DNA of 64,000 nt from Deinandra increscens subsp. villosa (Eukaryota; Streptophyta; Magnoliopsida; Asterales; Asteraceae): contig JBCNJP010000003.1 of the NCBI GenBank assembly GCA_039602395.1, forward strand, positions 70,033,917 to 70,097,916, read 5' to 3'. The notes beneath the pieces are model-generated. The model did not search any database. It was not told the origin of the DNA and saw only the letters and a list, made by a program, of their open reading frames with translations. Both the position numbers and the translations under genes were made by a program. The first letter of the stretch is position 1; each line of letters opens with the position of its first letter. Positions 43,695 to 55,733 of this stretch are shown here, in pieces.

Positions 43695-44650
43695 TTAAAG
43701 TTCAAAAGTTTTTAGACATTATGATTGATGAGTCTTTGCTATCTAACAAAGATGGTCAGAATACAATCAAGTCTGAGTTTTCAATGCTTGCTAAACACGG
43801 TCATGACAAGTCTGATTCTGTGAAAGATAAGTTCAAACAGAAGAATCTTGGTCTGGGGTATGGAAACCGGGAGGGTCTGATTCAAAAATCTGAGAAGAAG
43901 AAGAAGGCCGATATTCCTAAAGTTCAGAATATTCAGAAGCACAAGGGAATACAGCAGCAGCCAAAGCAGAAAGTTCCTTATTCATCAAGGAATGAATGTT
44001 ATTCGTTAGGTCTTTTTTTGGTTTCAATGACTCACCAAGAAGTTCTTCTAGTCTAAAAGGTGGTTCTTTTAACAGGTTTAACAAATCTGATTTTTACAAT
44101 AGTTTTTTAGGGGGAATTGCATATATCCCCCTACTTTGAAAAAAATGCATATTTCCCCAAAACACAAGTTTTTAATGCTTAATGTACAATGCTCTTTAAG
44201 CATGATTTGGGCAAATATGTAATTTCTCGAGTTTAGAGGGTGATATATACAAATGACCCTTTCTTTTATCCGGGTGGTGTTGAGTATTCTTCTGCTTATT
44301 ATGACAAGCCAAGACACTTCAAAGGTGAACACAAGGAGAATGAACTGTTTTCCAATGATGGTTTAGTGAATTTGTTACATAGACGATTGTGTTATGCATG
44401 TCGTCAAAAATGACACAAAGCATTAGATTGTCCTACAATGGCTAACACAAAATCTTTTGTGAACAAAGCTGCCAAATATGTTGATAATCATGACAAAATT
44501 CTTAATGAACCATAATTCACACCTGGTGAACATTCTCACCAAAAGAATTTTGATAAAACAAATTTTGTTGATAATTTTGTGAGTTCATTAAAAACTTGCA
44601 AATCAACAATGATGTGGAAACCTAAAGTGGTTCCTCAAGCCAAAAATGAC
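43695..44650 (+). pseudogene. Copia X gag remnant
   Basis: It is lysine-rich gag C-terminal sequence (FKQKNLGLGYGNREGL, PKQKVPYSSRNECY), then EYSSAYYDKPRHFKG and a zinc knuckle, CYACRQK, stop, HKALDCP, in which one glycine position is now TGA. A 150-bp MITE-like insert (about 44109-44262) and several stops break it. Inactive. Confidence 0.7.
44109..44262. mobile_element. Small MITE-like insert with imperfect terminal repeats
   Basis: The left end aggggg-aattgcatatatccccc resembles the inverse complement of the right end, aaagggtcatttgtatatatcaccc. It interrupts the gag similarity of Copia X. The target duplication is unclear (T-rich flank). Confidence 0.5.
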
Positions 44651-46402
44651 TAAATGGAAGACACCAAGCGACCCGAGGTTGTTGACTCGGATCGAACCCA
44701 AAAGCACTAATGTTTTATCTGGTGTCTGTAGGTACTTTAAGAAGACCTATTAGCATATATTACTGATAGTGGAGCGTTTGTGCTTAATTTAAAGCTTCAA
44801 AGATTTCATTTTTCTTAAACAGTTCTTGATGAAAATGTGTTTTTAGCAAAGCTAAAATGGACAGTGTCGGTGTTGATCGCTCATTTTTCATTTGTGCATT
44901 TCTGTTTTCATTTTTTTCTTTCCTAGTTTTAGGGGGAAATTTTTTTTGGAAAATTCAATATTTAGAGTTTGTTAAATTTAGGGAGAAATTGAGAATGGAA
45001 AATATTAAAAAGTGAAAAAAATTCAAAATTGAGAAATTGACCCGATAAAATGTAAGAAATGATGGTACATCAGCATATACGTTATATGCCATGGATAAAG
45101 TAGATGTAAAAGTTGTAGGTTATTGCTTAATATGCGAACAATGCATGACAAATCAGATATATGCGAGTATGATATCAAGATAATGTTTGCCTGATAACTA
45201 TGGTTTATTATCTTGATGAGTATTGTCCGATAAATCTGCAAAAATAGAATAAGAGATATCCTTGTGTATGTATGCATATTTTCAAAAAGATTTAAACTTG
45301 TTTGATTTTCATTATTTTCTCAAATACTCGGGCTTTCTCTGCGTATCCACAAGATCGACCTGATTGCTATGTATTTGAGATTCTGCTTTCTTTTTGGTGT
45401 TTCGTTCAATCAAATCAGACGTTCTCTGCATATTCACAAGACCAACCTGATGGTTGTTGATTGAACAAATTTAAATTGTTTTCATTTTCTTATTTATTAA
45501 ATCTGAGGCGTTATCTGCATATCGAAAGATTGACCTTAAGTGGACGATTTAACATTTTGTTTTCTTTTTGCATGACACAAAAGGGATGTTTATATCTTTA
45601 AAAACTAAATTTTAAAGAAAACACAAAGATGTCTATGATTGAAAATATCTGCATGATATGACTTAGCTTGAAAATGATGAGTTGCGAATATCTTTGAAAA
45701 GTTTGAGGACCATGTTATCAGTGTTTGATTAATATACCTATAATATATCACAAAGATATAGAATTGATTAGTCGATGCTCAAATGAAAATGAAATTGCTA
45801 CATTTTTGTTTGCATGCTGACTAAGTAGAAATTGAAGTGTGCTAGATGCGTTAGTTCTGATATGATCTCACGGTGTGATCTTTCTCACCAAAATCAAAAT
45901 TAGAGTTTATATTTGTTTTATATTTGTTGTTTTTTTTTCAGAAAATCCAAAAAGATTTAAGGTGTGTTTTGATATAAACTCTGAAAAATTCAAAAAGATT
46001 TTTTGTGTGTTTTAGCATAAACTTTGTAAAAGCCAAAAATATATTATATTTTGTTTATTTTCGATCAATCGACACAAGATACTAATATTTTCAAAATTAA
46101 TTATCAAATCTTCTTGGTTCTCCAAAGAAGATTTTTGCCCAAGATTAACTTATGTTGACTTGAAAATAGAAAATCGTGTTTTTCTTCTAAAGCTAAAGAG
46201 TTGACTCACGAGCATGGTGAAAGGGGGAATAAATGAAGAATATGTTTCAAGTGGTCAGTTGACTTGGTCCTGTACCAGCCATGGAAGTTCTACAACTAAC
46301 ATCGGATTTCAAGTTAACGATCAAATACAGCAATATTGAAGATCAGATATTTGAAGATTTGAAGAAGATAGTAGCAGATACACCACACGTTAATGGGGAT
46401 TC
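44651..46402 (+). other. Copia X 3' non-coding region
   Basis: A DSGAF-like trace near 44765 may be a protease remnant. The rest is AT-rich and homologous by eye to 1-1126 (inverse complement). Repeated ccaaaaagattt / gtgtgttttgatataaactctg pieces lie near 45945-46030. It ends in taatggggattc before the LTR. Confidence 0.6.
45331..45540 (+). repeat. Three ~90-bp spaced modules in Copia X 3' UTR
   Basis: Units at 45331, 45421 and 45508 have the form (g)gctttctctgcgtat, insert, gatcgacctgattg. They are the inverse complement of the modules at 429, 521 and 611. The outer words tctctgc and gacctga are the most conserved. Confidence 0.75.
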
Positions 46403-46793
46403 TATTAGAGCATAAACACTGTGTCTCGTGTGATGTATCTAGATTGTACCGAGTTCGTTGATAAGAGTTAGTGAGGTGATGTTAAGCTGCCAACGAACTA
46501 AGCAACGACCTGCTGGTTCGTTAGCAATGAACAATAGGTTCGTTAGCAACAGACAATAAGTTCGTTGCTGACCACTTCATTGGACATTTGCTCACTATAT
46601 AAGTGAGATGTGTGTTCATTTGTCAGGGGGATCATTGGAAATTGTGTGTTTTGGAAAGTGTTTGAGTCCAGAGCATTTTTCATTGTGTCTTAGTAATTCA
46701 ATAACATTAGAAGTTTGTTTACCTCTTATGACACAATGTTTTCATCTCGATATCATCACGATCAGTAGACGATTCCACGCTCCATACATTTAA
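46403..46793 (+). repeat. Copia X 3' LTR
   Basis: The expected TGTTAG start reads TATTAG here. TATA is tatataag near 46597. U3 carries three ggttcgttagcaa-type direct repeats and an AACGAAC/GTTCGTT inverted repeat. The right end near 46793 is approximate. Confidence 0.55.
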
Positions 46794-47021
46794 CGCTAAT
46801 TAATGTTTAATTATAGATCATAAATCTATCTGTCGATTTACCTCGTGACAACCGCCACAGCAATCGAAACCGCATCTCATGTACTTTGCAATCAAACAGA
46901 ACTGAGGAATACAGATTGACTCCATTAACCCTTAAACAACATCGATCGCTGGAGAAGGAAGGCGGTAGTGAACGATGATGTTTGGAATGGAAGTGCAACC
47001 GGAGGTCGTAAAACGATTAAA

Positions 47022-47076
<55 letters not shown>

Positions 47077-47178
47077 CGCTTCATTTTGTTAGCGAATGCA
47101 TTCGAGCAGCGCCACACTCATTCCCCGGGCTCCTTGTGTTTCTTCGTCAGCTGGTTCCCCTTCGTCTATTTTCTCCCA
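46794..47178. other. Spacer with (GA)n microsatellite
   Basis: A near-perfect GA tract lies at about 47022-47077. The frames in and around it are repeat artefacts. No gene seen. Confidence 0.8.
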
Positions 47179-47502
47179 TGTCACACCCCGGCCCTAGGAG
47201 GCTGAGACGACCAAGATCTTATCTGTTTGAAAAGCCAAAATGAAAACATTCTATTAAAATTTTGAAAGTAGAAAGTTACAACTAAGAAAATAAATTAAAA
47301 CATTTAAATTTTAAGTCTAGTCTAAGGCAGAAGCTAAGTGTCTTCTTAGGTCATCTTCATGCGTGTGACAACCAGCAATATGGCAATTTCACAGGTTAAC
47401 CCCGTTAATAACTTGTGTTTTATTTCAATAACGTCTGTTACCCCAGTTAACTAAAATAGTTACACGAACATCGCACATGAGTGTACATGTTGGTTGACCA
47501 AC

Positions 47503-47538
<36 letters not shown>

Positions 47539-48298
47539 TAAATTTTATATAAATTATATTTTATGATTCCCGTTAACCTCGTAGGGTTAGTTAACCCTCC
47601 GTTAAGTTCAAGGGGATTATCTTGCCATTTTCGAAACTTATTTAAGTAAATTAAACCTGCAAGGATCTAACATATAATTATTCAAACTTTTTTCCATATG
47701 ATGTAAATTCGGAGGGACCATTCTTGCCATAAGGGCAAACTTGGAATTAAAGATTCTGAGTTATTATACATACACGATCGATCGTTTGATTCCAAGTAAC
47801 GGTTTCCCCTTCATACCCGAATTCAAGACTTCTGTTGGTTTCAAATCGATCGGTCGCACCTTACAAGCATTAGGGAACAATTGAATTTCAATTGATCACT
47901 TTCACTCGCAAATAACCTCTCTCTTGTTCTTTTTTTTAGTTTTTCTGGCGAACTCGAAACTCTGGTCGACTACCACTTTTTTACCACCCTTTCTGTACAT
48001 CATTGAGATCGTTGTCCTTTGCCGAGCAACTCCGTAGTAATGATTTTGGGAACATAGCACCATCAGAAGGTACGGGTTGAGACTTTCGGTTTCGTTTCGG
48101 CTTCAAAAACGCATCGAAACTCCGATTTGGCTCGAGGTAACCATTCTATTATATTAATCGGATGTTTCTGGTTTATCTAGGCGTTTTCACGGTTTTCCGG
48201 TGACCGGAAATAAAACTACGGTCACCGGAGTTGTGGGGAAGGTGATGAGGACGAGTGGGAGCTGATTAAATATATAGCAAACTGGTTCACAAAGCAAT

Positions 48299-48370
48299 GG
48301 GGATGTAGCACAGTTGGTCATCGCGTTCTCTTGGAACCGAGAGGTCCCGGGTTTGAACCCCCAGCCTCCC
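48299..48370 (+). other. tRNA-derived sequence (degenerate)
   Basis: Box A-like TAGCACAGTTGG (48306-48317) and box B-like GGTTTGAACC (48350-48359) are spaced as in a tRNA, with an anticodon-like stem ctctt/gagag. The acceptor pairing breaks after four pairs and the anticodon loop is short. It is more likely a SINE head or tRNA fossil than a working tRNA. Confidence 0.55.
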
Positions 48371-48469
48371 AGAATTCTGGTTTTTTACCTATTCTTCTAA
48401 ATCAACTCGAACTAGTATATGTTATGTTGATTGATTATAAGATTTCCCATCGAGATACAAACACAAACG

Positions 48470-48530
48470 AGCCACGGCTCTAGTGGCTAAGGTGCGACAT
48501 CGTTGGACTCGAACCCGTGACCACAGTTCT
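48470..48530 (-). other. tRNA-like box B on the minus strand
   Basis: The minus strand reads GGTTCGAGTCC (48505-48515), a perfect box B consensus, next to cacgg. No box A at the expected distance. Possibly a second SINE or tRNA fossil facing the first, about 110 bp away. Confidence 0.4.
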
Positions 48531-48580
48531 GGCCTGTTTTATTTTTTTTGTTTTTAACAAATCTAAACATTTCTTGACTT

Positions 48581-50040
48581 AAAACCTAACCACCAAATAT
48601 TCCCTTATGAAATGTTGACCGTAAATGCCTCGTAGACCCCGTTAGGATTCTCGTTGAACGTTTACATCCTAAATACATTACGATTTAAATGAATTGAACT
48701 TTATAGTCTCGTTATTAATAATAAAAAATTTTGTTTTAAACATAGAAATATATATATATATATATATTTGATTTATTGTCATGCAAACGTTTAAAAGATT
48801 TTCTTTAAACTCTTGAAATTTTGACACAACATATAAATATATATACGACGTTTTATTTTTCACACTTTTGACTACGCCTCGATATTTATATTTATGAATA
48901 TATATTTACCCGATGATCCCTACATTTATTATTTGGAATACCCTACGCACATTGATTTTCATAAATCTCTGTGTCCTCGATTAAGTGTCATTTTGACTAC
49001 TTTTGAAAAAAAACGATTTTTGTCACATTTTGAAATTGTCACCTACATCATATTTGGAATTACTTGTTATTGAACTGTCGTCTAGGCTATGTTACTCATG
49101 TGCGGATACACACTTACGTATGTAAAATCGATAGATGCTCGGTAGTTACGCAAGACTCAAAGTCTTACTAAATTGTAGCAGCGCACCCTAAGGTGAGTAA
49201 CACAACCTTTTACATTACGTCCGGGTTTGGACGATAACACACGAAAATACATTACACCCGGGTTAGGGGTGTTAACACGATAACTTTGATGTATGATTAA
49301 AGTAGAAATCCTGTATATATCACATGTTCACGTAAAATGCTTTATCTTTGAAAGTCCTTACTAATCGAACCGTTAATAGCAGAAAGCGAGAGGATATTGG
49401 GTAGTACTACTAGGGTCTGACAAACCCCACTCAGTAGGCACGAGATGCACCACCCGACTGGCGGTCGGATTGAGGACAATGTCAGCCTAACTTACCGTGA
49501 TCGAGTAGAAATGGGGAAAGCAAAAAACGTAAGGAATTATTCCTACAACTAATTGGTCAGCTTCGGTTGCGAACGTTTTAGTGACATGAACTTAGGCTCG
49601 CTACCTATGATATGGATTGTACTTGTAATAAACATACTTATATACGAATAAAGATTGTTGTATTCGTACTGCATATTTATACTACTTATACTTATGTGCT
49701 TATGTGAACTCACCAACATTAGTTAACACATGCTTGTTGTGCATGCTTTGCAGGACGCTAGGAGTATCGTATTTTTGCGCACATACGTTGGTTAAAACCT
49801 CTATTTTTGGGAACTTTCTTTTAAAACCTTTTCAACTTGAACTATTATTTACTTATCGGGCTCTTATTAGCGGAACATAACTTTTATGAGCTTCCGCTAA
49901 ATTTTAACCCTGGTTTTGATATTTCCCGGTTGGAGATATATTTACATTTTGAACCCTTAACTTATGTTTGATGTAACTAATGACTCGGGTCCTGGTCTGG
50001 CTCACACCCCACACATTAAAACTCTGTTAGTGGAAATTGG
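48581..50040 (+). repeat. 1.46-kb direct repeat, left copy
   Basis: It starts aaaacctaaccaccaaatattccc and ends gttagtggaaattgg. It contains an AT microsatellite (about 48750-48768). It is colinear with 54268-55723 with small indels. Confidence 0.9.
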
Positions 50041-53000
50041 CACTAATGGAGATACCAACGGGGAGGATGCAAATAACATAATGGATAGGATAAAATTTCA
50101 GAGAGAAACCTATTATGTGCTTTACATGATTCGGCAAAGAACTCGCGCAAAGAGATATCGAGATGAACGTGTTAACGGTCATACAATCCAATAGAGTAAA
50201 CGTCTCGCTAGGGAAATCCTCATTGTTTAAGCTCACCAGTGTGCCCAATCTCCTTGGTGTTCTTGCACTTAATGCGTCATGCTTCCTTTCATGTCAAAAC
50301 ATCGATTCAAATGGTCTTCAAAAGTAGGATAGGGTACAAAAGATCTAATCGGGTGTTCCATAGAAAAGGATCGGGGCTATCCCCTCAGTGAATGCCAGAG
50401 AGTTTATAAAAACAAAGCGGTCGACCCAAAAGTAGTGTCCCTTAAATGAAAGTCGGTCTACTTCTTAACACATGCATCACAATGTTGGAGTTGTTCATTC
50501 GATCATGCAGTTTTTCATTTATAAGAGGAAAATCTCAGGTTTTTAAAACGTTGATGTTCATCTGAGTCCGAACTCACGTAGGAGAGTTTTCAGATTTGAT
50601 TATTTTGGCAATTATCTTTTAGTAGAAATATGTAAGGGATATCTGTATTCTCAGAAAAAGTAGCATTATACAGTTTTGTCGAGGACCTAGTCCCGTTAAA
50701 TGGAGTTTTTCAAGATGAGGCTCTTGTGTATGACCCTAAAGTCAATCCTTGGTCTGGTACTGGGCCCACATTCAACGTGCCACCAATGCTTATATATAGG
50801 GTGTACCGCAGCTATCCCACCACACTAATAGCGCCTTGAAGGCGTACCAGCTAACTACCATTACTAGCTATCAGTCAAACCACGTTGGGTATTTTTATCG
50901 GGAATATAGAGGACGTCAAGTTCCTCTCATACGCTTGAATGTAAAGGGGGTGAGAGATTAAAACCTCAATACGTTATGCAAACATAAGGTTTAAGAGTTT
51001 TCATTCACAATACCAGAAAGATGCGCAAGGTTTGCTATTCTAGTAATGGTCGTCGAGAGGTTGGCACATGCAATGCGAATATCATAAAGCCTCATATTTC
51101 AAGATGATCAAAATTTAAACAGGCCACAAGGTTTAAGTTCGAGCTAGGGGTTCATCAATGAAAGGTTTCTAGAAAGGACGTTGAGGACTCGTGTATCAAG
51201 AATTTGTCGATAGTCTCTATGATAGGAGCGTTAATAAAAATACAAATGTATGGATATCTTGGTGTACTCGATGGTTAAGAAGGGATAATACAGGTTAATA
51301 GTACAATTAGTTATCAATAACAAGAAGTTCACGCTCGATGGGTGCCAATACAGTTTCCATATAAAGCTTGGTATTGTTACTGCGATTGAAGCACAAGGTC
51401 GTCTTATCATCAATGGTGTTAACTAGTATAAAAACCTAACCAAAAGTGTAACACCTTTCGGTTCAAAGCCTGAAAGCTCATCCAAGATATAAAAGGATTG
51501 CAAAAGCGCGAGAATCAAATATTGTTCGTTGTTAAATCGTAAAAGGTTAGAATCATGCGGACAAAAATCAATCGCATAGGTTCAAAAGGTCAATCGGAAT
51601 TGTCACTACGTTAGAACTGGAAGTCATCGGTTTGAAAATCAGAAAGGTTTTTCACTAACATTACCCCCATTAGAGAAAGAAAATATGTTTACGGTGAGGT
51701 CAGCAGGCTGAAAATCGTGACGATGTTGATGGAAACAACTTTTGGTTCGCACAATAAGATCAGCAGTATGAATCCTCAGAGGGAATTCCATAAGAGTTTT
51801 CTGCCAAGAAGTACATTTCAGTGCTCGCGAAGTATTTTATATAATTCGTTTATCCAATGCGGTATGGAAAATCGTCCGGTGAATGTATATCCGAATCCTT
51901 TATGATCGTAAAGTTCCATAGGCTGATGTGGTAGGTAAAGTCGTAAAGGTAGGATTGTGATCCATGATAAATTCAACCAGTCAAAAGGTCTCGTCGAGAG
52001 GGTCCGTAGTTAGGAAAAAAAATTTGTCATTAAAATAAACAGGTGAAACGATGTCAACCAGGATCAATTTTCGTAAAATGCTCCACGAAGGTTCACAAAT
52101 GGATTAGAATCCAATAGTAAAAAGGGATCAGATTAGGTGTGATAGCGTTTACAAGGATGGTGAACTTTCAACCATCCGGTTGAGGCGAACATGCTCGACA
52201 TTCGGATGTCATGGGGTTTAAGGTAAGAGATTGCATCCTTTACATCCATCGGCTTGCCGGTTCGGATTCCCCAGGATTTCCATACACTGTAAATTACATT
52301 TACGTGTGCACCCGTAACTGTAATTTACCCTATATGGTCACCCTAGTTCCTCTTACTTACCAGGTATTGTGGAGTACATATGAGATATCCCCATAGTGGG
52401 TATCAAGGATGGGGTCACTAACCCAATGTTATCTTGACCAGATTCATTACAGAGAAAAGTCCCGAGAGCCACATGTTCGCTTTAATTGGAATGACTCGCC
52501 CGAAGCGAGTCAGCCGGGAATTTAGCTCAAGAGGATTTGAATAAAATTTATCACAATGACCCAAGCTTAGGTCGAAGAAATAGGATGATTACTACACATA
52601 CCAACCTGATCACAAATTCGATATATACGAGAGAGAAAAAAAACCAGTCAGTACACATCACGTAATATTTAGTTTATAAGAGTCTCATTCAAGTTACTTC
52701 ATTCCAACGCAACCATGCGATAGAAACGAGAAGGGAAAGATCTTAGAAGATCAGAGCGAATGTGAAAAGATCGGGATAACGAAGGTAAACACAAGTGTCC
52801 CCATAGGAAACCACTTGAATCCATACAATGCTGCTACTACTGAAGTTGAATGAGCGCACTATTAGCACGTCATGATCACGTTTCCCGAACATGAGAGTTC
52901 AACGATGCCAGGTCAGGTTCAATAAGAATCTCACACACTAGGAGAAAAAGGTTTAAGTATAGGAAGAGGTATCACACCACCTTCCTACATAAGCACTCGC

Positions 53001-54261
53001 CCAATATCCGGGTACCACGCCCAACCCTTCAGTCTAGAATAATCCTGAGCAGCAAACGACTGGTCAAAAGTGAAGATATGAGCTTCTGATCTGATTCGAC
53101 GTCTCGTCGTTTATGGATGTGAACCAAGAGGTACACAACGCAAAGAGGTTAAGGAAAATGACTCAAGAATAACCGGCTCCTCTCCGTGAGTATAAGAGGA
53201 TTGGATGATGTAAACGACATTCTGTAAACCTGGTGCGTGTAAGAGTGAGTATCACGATGCATGAGAAATTTTTTTAAGTGCAAGTAATGCAAACAGTTAC
53301 AGTCTAAGACGAACACAAACCAGTCACCCTCGAATCTCTAACTAAATCCCAATACTAGTTATTTATGGTTGCTCGACGATCACAGGGGGTCGAGTATTGG
53401 TGTTGCAGTGACGGAACAGTGGTTGTTCGGTGGTGTTTGTGGGTTGCCGGGAAAATGAAAATAGAGGGAGAGATGAGAGGATACGGGATGAAGGGAGAGA
53501 ATAGGTGAATTTGTGTGATTGAGTGCTTGATTCAGTGATATTACCTATCATTGTTGAAACCAACGAGGGTGATGATCGGCCTCGAAACAGATCATCAATT
53601 TTCTAATGAATTCGTATGTTACAATCAACAATTGGATTACTGCAAAACTAGTCCCTCTAATAGTTACATGATGGACTCATAGATTTGGGTAATTACATAT
53701 CTCCGTGGAAGTTCTTTAGATAAAAGAAATTTAAGAAATAGCAGATTTGGTCCCACAAAGTTTAGAAAGGGGTTAACGAGACTAACGAGGTTAACTGAGA
53801 ATACTTAAACGATGGATAACGAATATATATATCAATACATGTTTAACACGTGACATTTATATAAAAAAAATAAACTTTAGATAATCTCATAAAATCATAA
53901 TTATTTACTTTAACTTCACATAAAATCATGGACATAAAATCATAACGAACGATACACACATAAAATAATAGAAACGCTACGTGTACTATGTGACACGTTG
54001 TCATATAAAATCATAGAATAAATTAATCATATGTTCAATCGCCGCATAAAATTACGATACGTTCACATGAAATCATAGCACGTAAGATTTACATAAAACC
54101 AGAATATAAAACCTCTTGACTTAAGTGCATGCTCGCGTTAGTGATTGGTTATACAAAACCCTAATTTGCTAAAGTCAACACAGTCAACACATAAATGTTC
54201 ATATAACATTTATAACAGTTTACGTTCAGTTAATGACAGGAAAAGACCTGAAAATGCTGAT
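50041..54261. other. LARD interior, nothing recognised
   Basis: Both strands were read. Only short open frames exist (up to about 70 codons) and none shows retroelement motifs. A CT-rich, leader-like stretch lies on the minus strand at 53360-53560. AT-rich sequence lies at 53800-54230. Confidence 0.6.
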
Positions 54262-54267
54262 TGTCAC

Positions 54268-55723
54268 AAAACCTAACCACCAAATATTCCCTATGAAATC
54301 TTTACCATAAATGCCCCCGTTAGGATTCTCGTTGAACGTTTACATCCTGAACACATTACGACTTAAATCAATCAAACCTTATAGTCTCGTTATTAATAAT
54401 AAAAAATTGTTTTTAACATAGATATATACAAATATAAATATATATATACATATATATATATATTTGATTTATTGTCATGCAAACGTTTAAAAGATTTTTT
54501 TTAAACTCTTTAAACTTTGACACAACATATAAATATATATACGATGTTTTATTTTTCATACTTTTGACTACGCCTCGATATTTATATTTACGAATATATA
54601 TATTTACCCGATGATCCCTACATTTGTTATTTGGAATACCCTACCCATTGATTTTCGTAAATCTTTGTGTCCTCGATTAAGTGTCATTTTGACTACTTTC
54701 GAACAAACGAATTTTGTCACAATTTGAAATTGTCACCTACGTCATATTTGGAATTACTTGTTATTGAACAGTCGTCTAGGCTATGTTACTCATGTGCGGA
54801 CACACACTTACGTATGCAACATCGATAGATGCTCGGTAGTTATGCAAGACTCGAAGTCTTACTAAATTGTAGCAGGGCACCCTAAGGTGAGTTACACAAC
54901 TTTTTATGTTACGTCCGGGTTTGGAAGATAACACACGCAAACACGTTACACCCGGGTTAGGGGTGATAACACGATAACTTTGATGTATGATTAAAGTCGA
55001 AATCTTGTATATATCACATGCTCACGTAAAATGCTTTATCTTTGAAAGTCCTTACTTATCGAACCGTTAATAGCAAATAGCGAGGGGATATTGGGTAGTA
55101 CTACTAGGGTCTGACAAACCCCACTCAGCGGGCACGAGATGCACCACCCGACTGGCGGTCAGAGTGAGGACAATGTCAGGCTAACTTACCGTGATCGAGT
55201 AGAAACGGGAAAGGCAAAACACGTAAGGAATTATTCCTACAACTAATTGGTCAGACGTTTTAGTGACATGAACTTAGGTTCGCTACCTACGATATGGATT
55301 GTACTTATAATATACATATATATATACGAATAAAGACTGTTGTATTCGTACTGTATATTTATACTAGTTATACTTATGTGCTTATGTGAACTCACCAACA
55401 TTAGTTGACACATGCTTGTTGTGCATGCTTTGTAGGACGTTAGGAGTATCGGATTTTTGGGTACCTACACTGGTTAAAACCTCTATTTTTGGGAACTTGC
55501 TTTTAAAACCTTTTCAACTTGAACTATTATTTACTTATCAGGCGCTTGTTTTGCGCAACATAACTTTTATGAGCTTCCGCTAAATTTTAACCCTGGTTTT
55601 GATATTTCCCGGTTGGAGATATATTTACATTTTGAACCCTTAACTTATGTATGATGTAACTAATGAATCGAGTCCTGGTCTGGCTGACACCCCACATGAT
55701 AAAACTCCGTTAGTGGAAATTGG
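54268..55723 (+). repeat. 1.46-kb direct repeat, right copy
   Basis: Partner of 48581-50040. Differences include a longer TA tract (about 54420-54470) and a short gap near 55255 where the left copy reads cttcggttgcga. Confidence 0.9.
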
Positions 55724-55733
55724 TGGTGTAACA

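Larger units (their letters stand above)
43695..46793 (+). mobile_element. Copia X, 3' half (gag + 3' region + LTR, no pol)
   Basis: This is gag remnant, then a long AT-rich 3' region, then an LTR. Its 3' region is homologous to the minus-strand 1-1126 segment and shares its triple 90-bp module, so both belong to one Copia group. The 5' half was pushed away by the Athila-1 insertion and lies left of the window. No RT or integrase is found between gag and the 3' region. Confidence 0.7.
47179..55733 (+). mobile_element. LARD-like LTR element (TGTCACACCCC...), degenerate
   Basis: The putative left LTR starts TGTCACACCCCGGCCC. A 1.46-kb direct repeat (48581-50040 and 54268-55723) bounds a 4.2-kb interior with no recognisable protein. 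The right copy is preceded by TGTCAC (54262), as if an LTR beginning TGTCAC had lost about 1.4 kb. Its end TGTAACA (55727-55733) fits the start as an inverted pair. No matching TSD (TCCCA versus ATGCG), so the borders are tentative; a Ty3/gypsy origin is an inference from the end sequences. Confidence 0.5.

Noticed and set aside
7157..46793. LTR B and LTR X as the two LTRs of one element
   Set aside because: They share only layout and end words; their U3 sequences differ too much to be a pair.
46932..47243. Arg/Glu and Ser/Leu repeat frames around 47000
   Set aside because: They are translations of the (GA)n microsatellite.
48299..48370. Functional tRNA gene
   Set aside because: Acceptor stem mispairs after four bases, the anticodon loop is the wrong size, and it lies inside a repeat.
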